Shown here: piece after piece, positions 53,422 through 53,523 of the stretch
How the letters are laid out: each line of letters opens with the position of its first letter
How positions within the stretch are numbered: the stretch's first letter is position 1
NCBI GenBank assembly: GCA_009711825.1
Contig: VEMY01000071.1
Coordinates: 1-53,523, forward strand
Reading direction: 5' to 3'
From: Bacillota bacterium
GTDB taxonomy: Bacteria > Bacillota > Proteinivoracia > UBA4975 > VEMY01
DNA length: 53,523 nt
The notes under the pieces: model-generated
Databases searched by the model: none
Told to the model about the DNA's origin: nothing
The model's input: only the letters and a program-made list of their open reading frames with translations
Position numbers and translations under genes: made by a program

Positions 53422-53523
53422 TGACCACCAATTAGTTTAATTAGCATCTACCCATGGCCATTATTAGGCTAGTATCCCCATTGGAGGGTATGGCTGGGGA
53501 CTTATCCCTCAGTAGCCACCCTC
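53394..53523 (+). mobile_element. Probable end of an insertion element at the window edge
   Basis: From about 53394 the sequence departs from the sigma-factor frame and continues to the window edge without any expected homology. An open frame begins at ATG 53454 (MAIIRLVSPLEGMAGDLSLS) and remains open to the end, but it has no ribosome site. I do not recognise a terminal repeat or transposase, so the element type is unknown. A repeat at a contig edge is typical of transposons, since assemblies stop there. Confidence 0.4.

Overview
The window is chromosomal DNA from an endospore-forming, probably anaerobic member of the Bacillota (Clostridia-like). Evidence for this: a gerA-type germination operon, a GerMN lipoprotein and small CotF-like coat proteins; a PyrR-type attenuator; strong GGAGG ribosome sites with many GTG and TTG starts; a cytoplasmic NifZ/ThiI pair; rubredoxin; and a B12-dependent glutamate fermentation cluster. 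Base composition is roughly balanced by eye. No phage, plasmid or CRISPR locus is visible; only the last ~130 bases look like a mobile element.

Layout. 1-9.3 kb: end of a LysM protein, a heterodimeric YheI/YheH multidrug exporter whose first half carries an in-frame TAG, TatA, a GNAT-like protein, FeoA/FeoB iron uptake, and (minus strand) a small membrane protein and an NfeD/stomatin pair. 9.4-13.4 kb: sugar operon with a GH4 phospho-glycosidase, a ChbG/YdjC deacetylase and a glucose/GlcNAc-type PTS IICBA. 13.4-16.3 kb: a TyrR-like sigma-54 activator and a methionine gamma-lyase gene with a well-formed -24/-12 promoter; both genes are preceded by the same palindrome, TGGAAA-N6-TTTCCA. 16.3-17.8 kb: uracil permease with a PyrR attenuator, next to a small structured-RNA candidate. 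18-22.8 kb: gerAA-gerAC-gerAB and a convergent FAD-dependent oxidoreductase. 22.9-28.6 kb: tRNA-Ala, a secreted triple FMN-binding-repeat protein, a KFPKL-repeat membrane protein overlapping a NUDIX gene, an L,D-transpeptidase and an orphan solute-binding-like protein. 28.6-36.8 kb: nifZ-thiI-rubredoxin, two coat-like small proteins, plsY, then pepV, a pyruvate-kinase C-domain protein, a soluble methyl-accepting protein and queG.

37.4-52.4 kb: the gene order MarR ... murI ... gerM ... rph-rdgB-ysnB resembles the Bacillus ysmB-racE-gerM-rph-ysnA-ysnB neighbourhood, but two blocks are inserted in it. Between murI and gerM lie glutamate mutase (glmS, glmL, glmE) and methylaspartate ammonia-lyase. 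Between gerM and rph lie an AtuA/DUF1446 protein, a DUF4387 protein, a two-subunit class I fumarase/mesaconase and a P-loop/AlaX-like fusion. Together these would convert glutamate to methylaspartate, mesaconate and citramalate; citramalate lyase is not in the window. DUF1446/DUF4387 and the P-loop/AlaX fusion are the best candidates for undescribed functions.

52.4-53.5 kb: six tRNA genes (Gly, Arg, His, Gln, Lys, Leu) with two consensus promoters and a terminator, then an ECF sigma factor that loses its reading after about 57 codons, where unrelated sequence (probably an insertion element) begins and runs to the window end.
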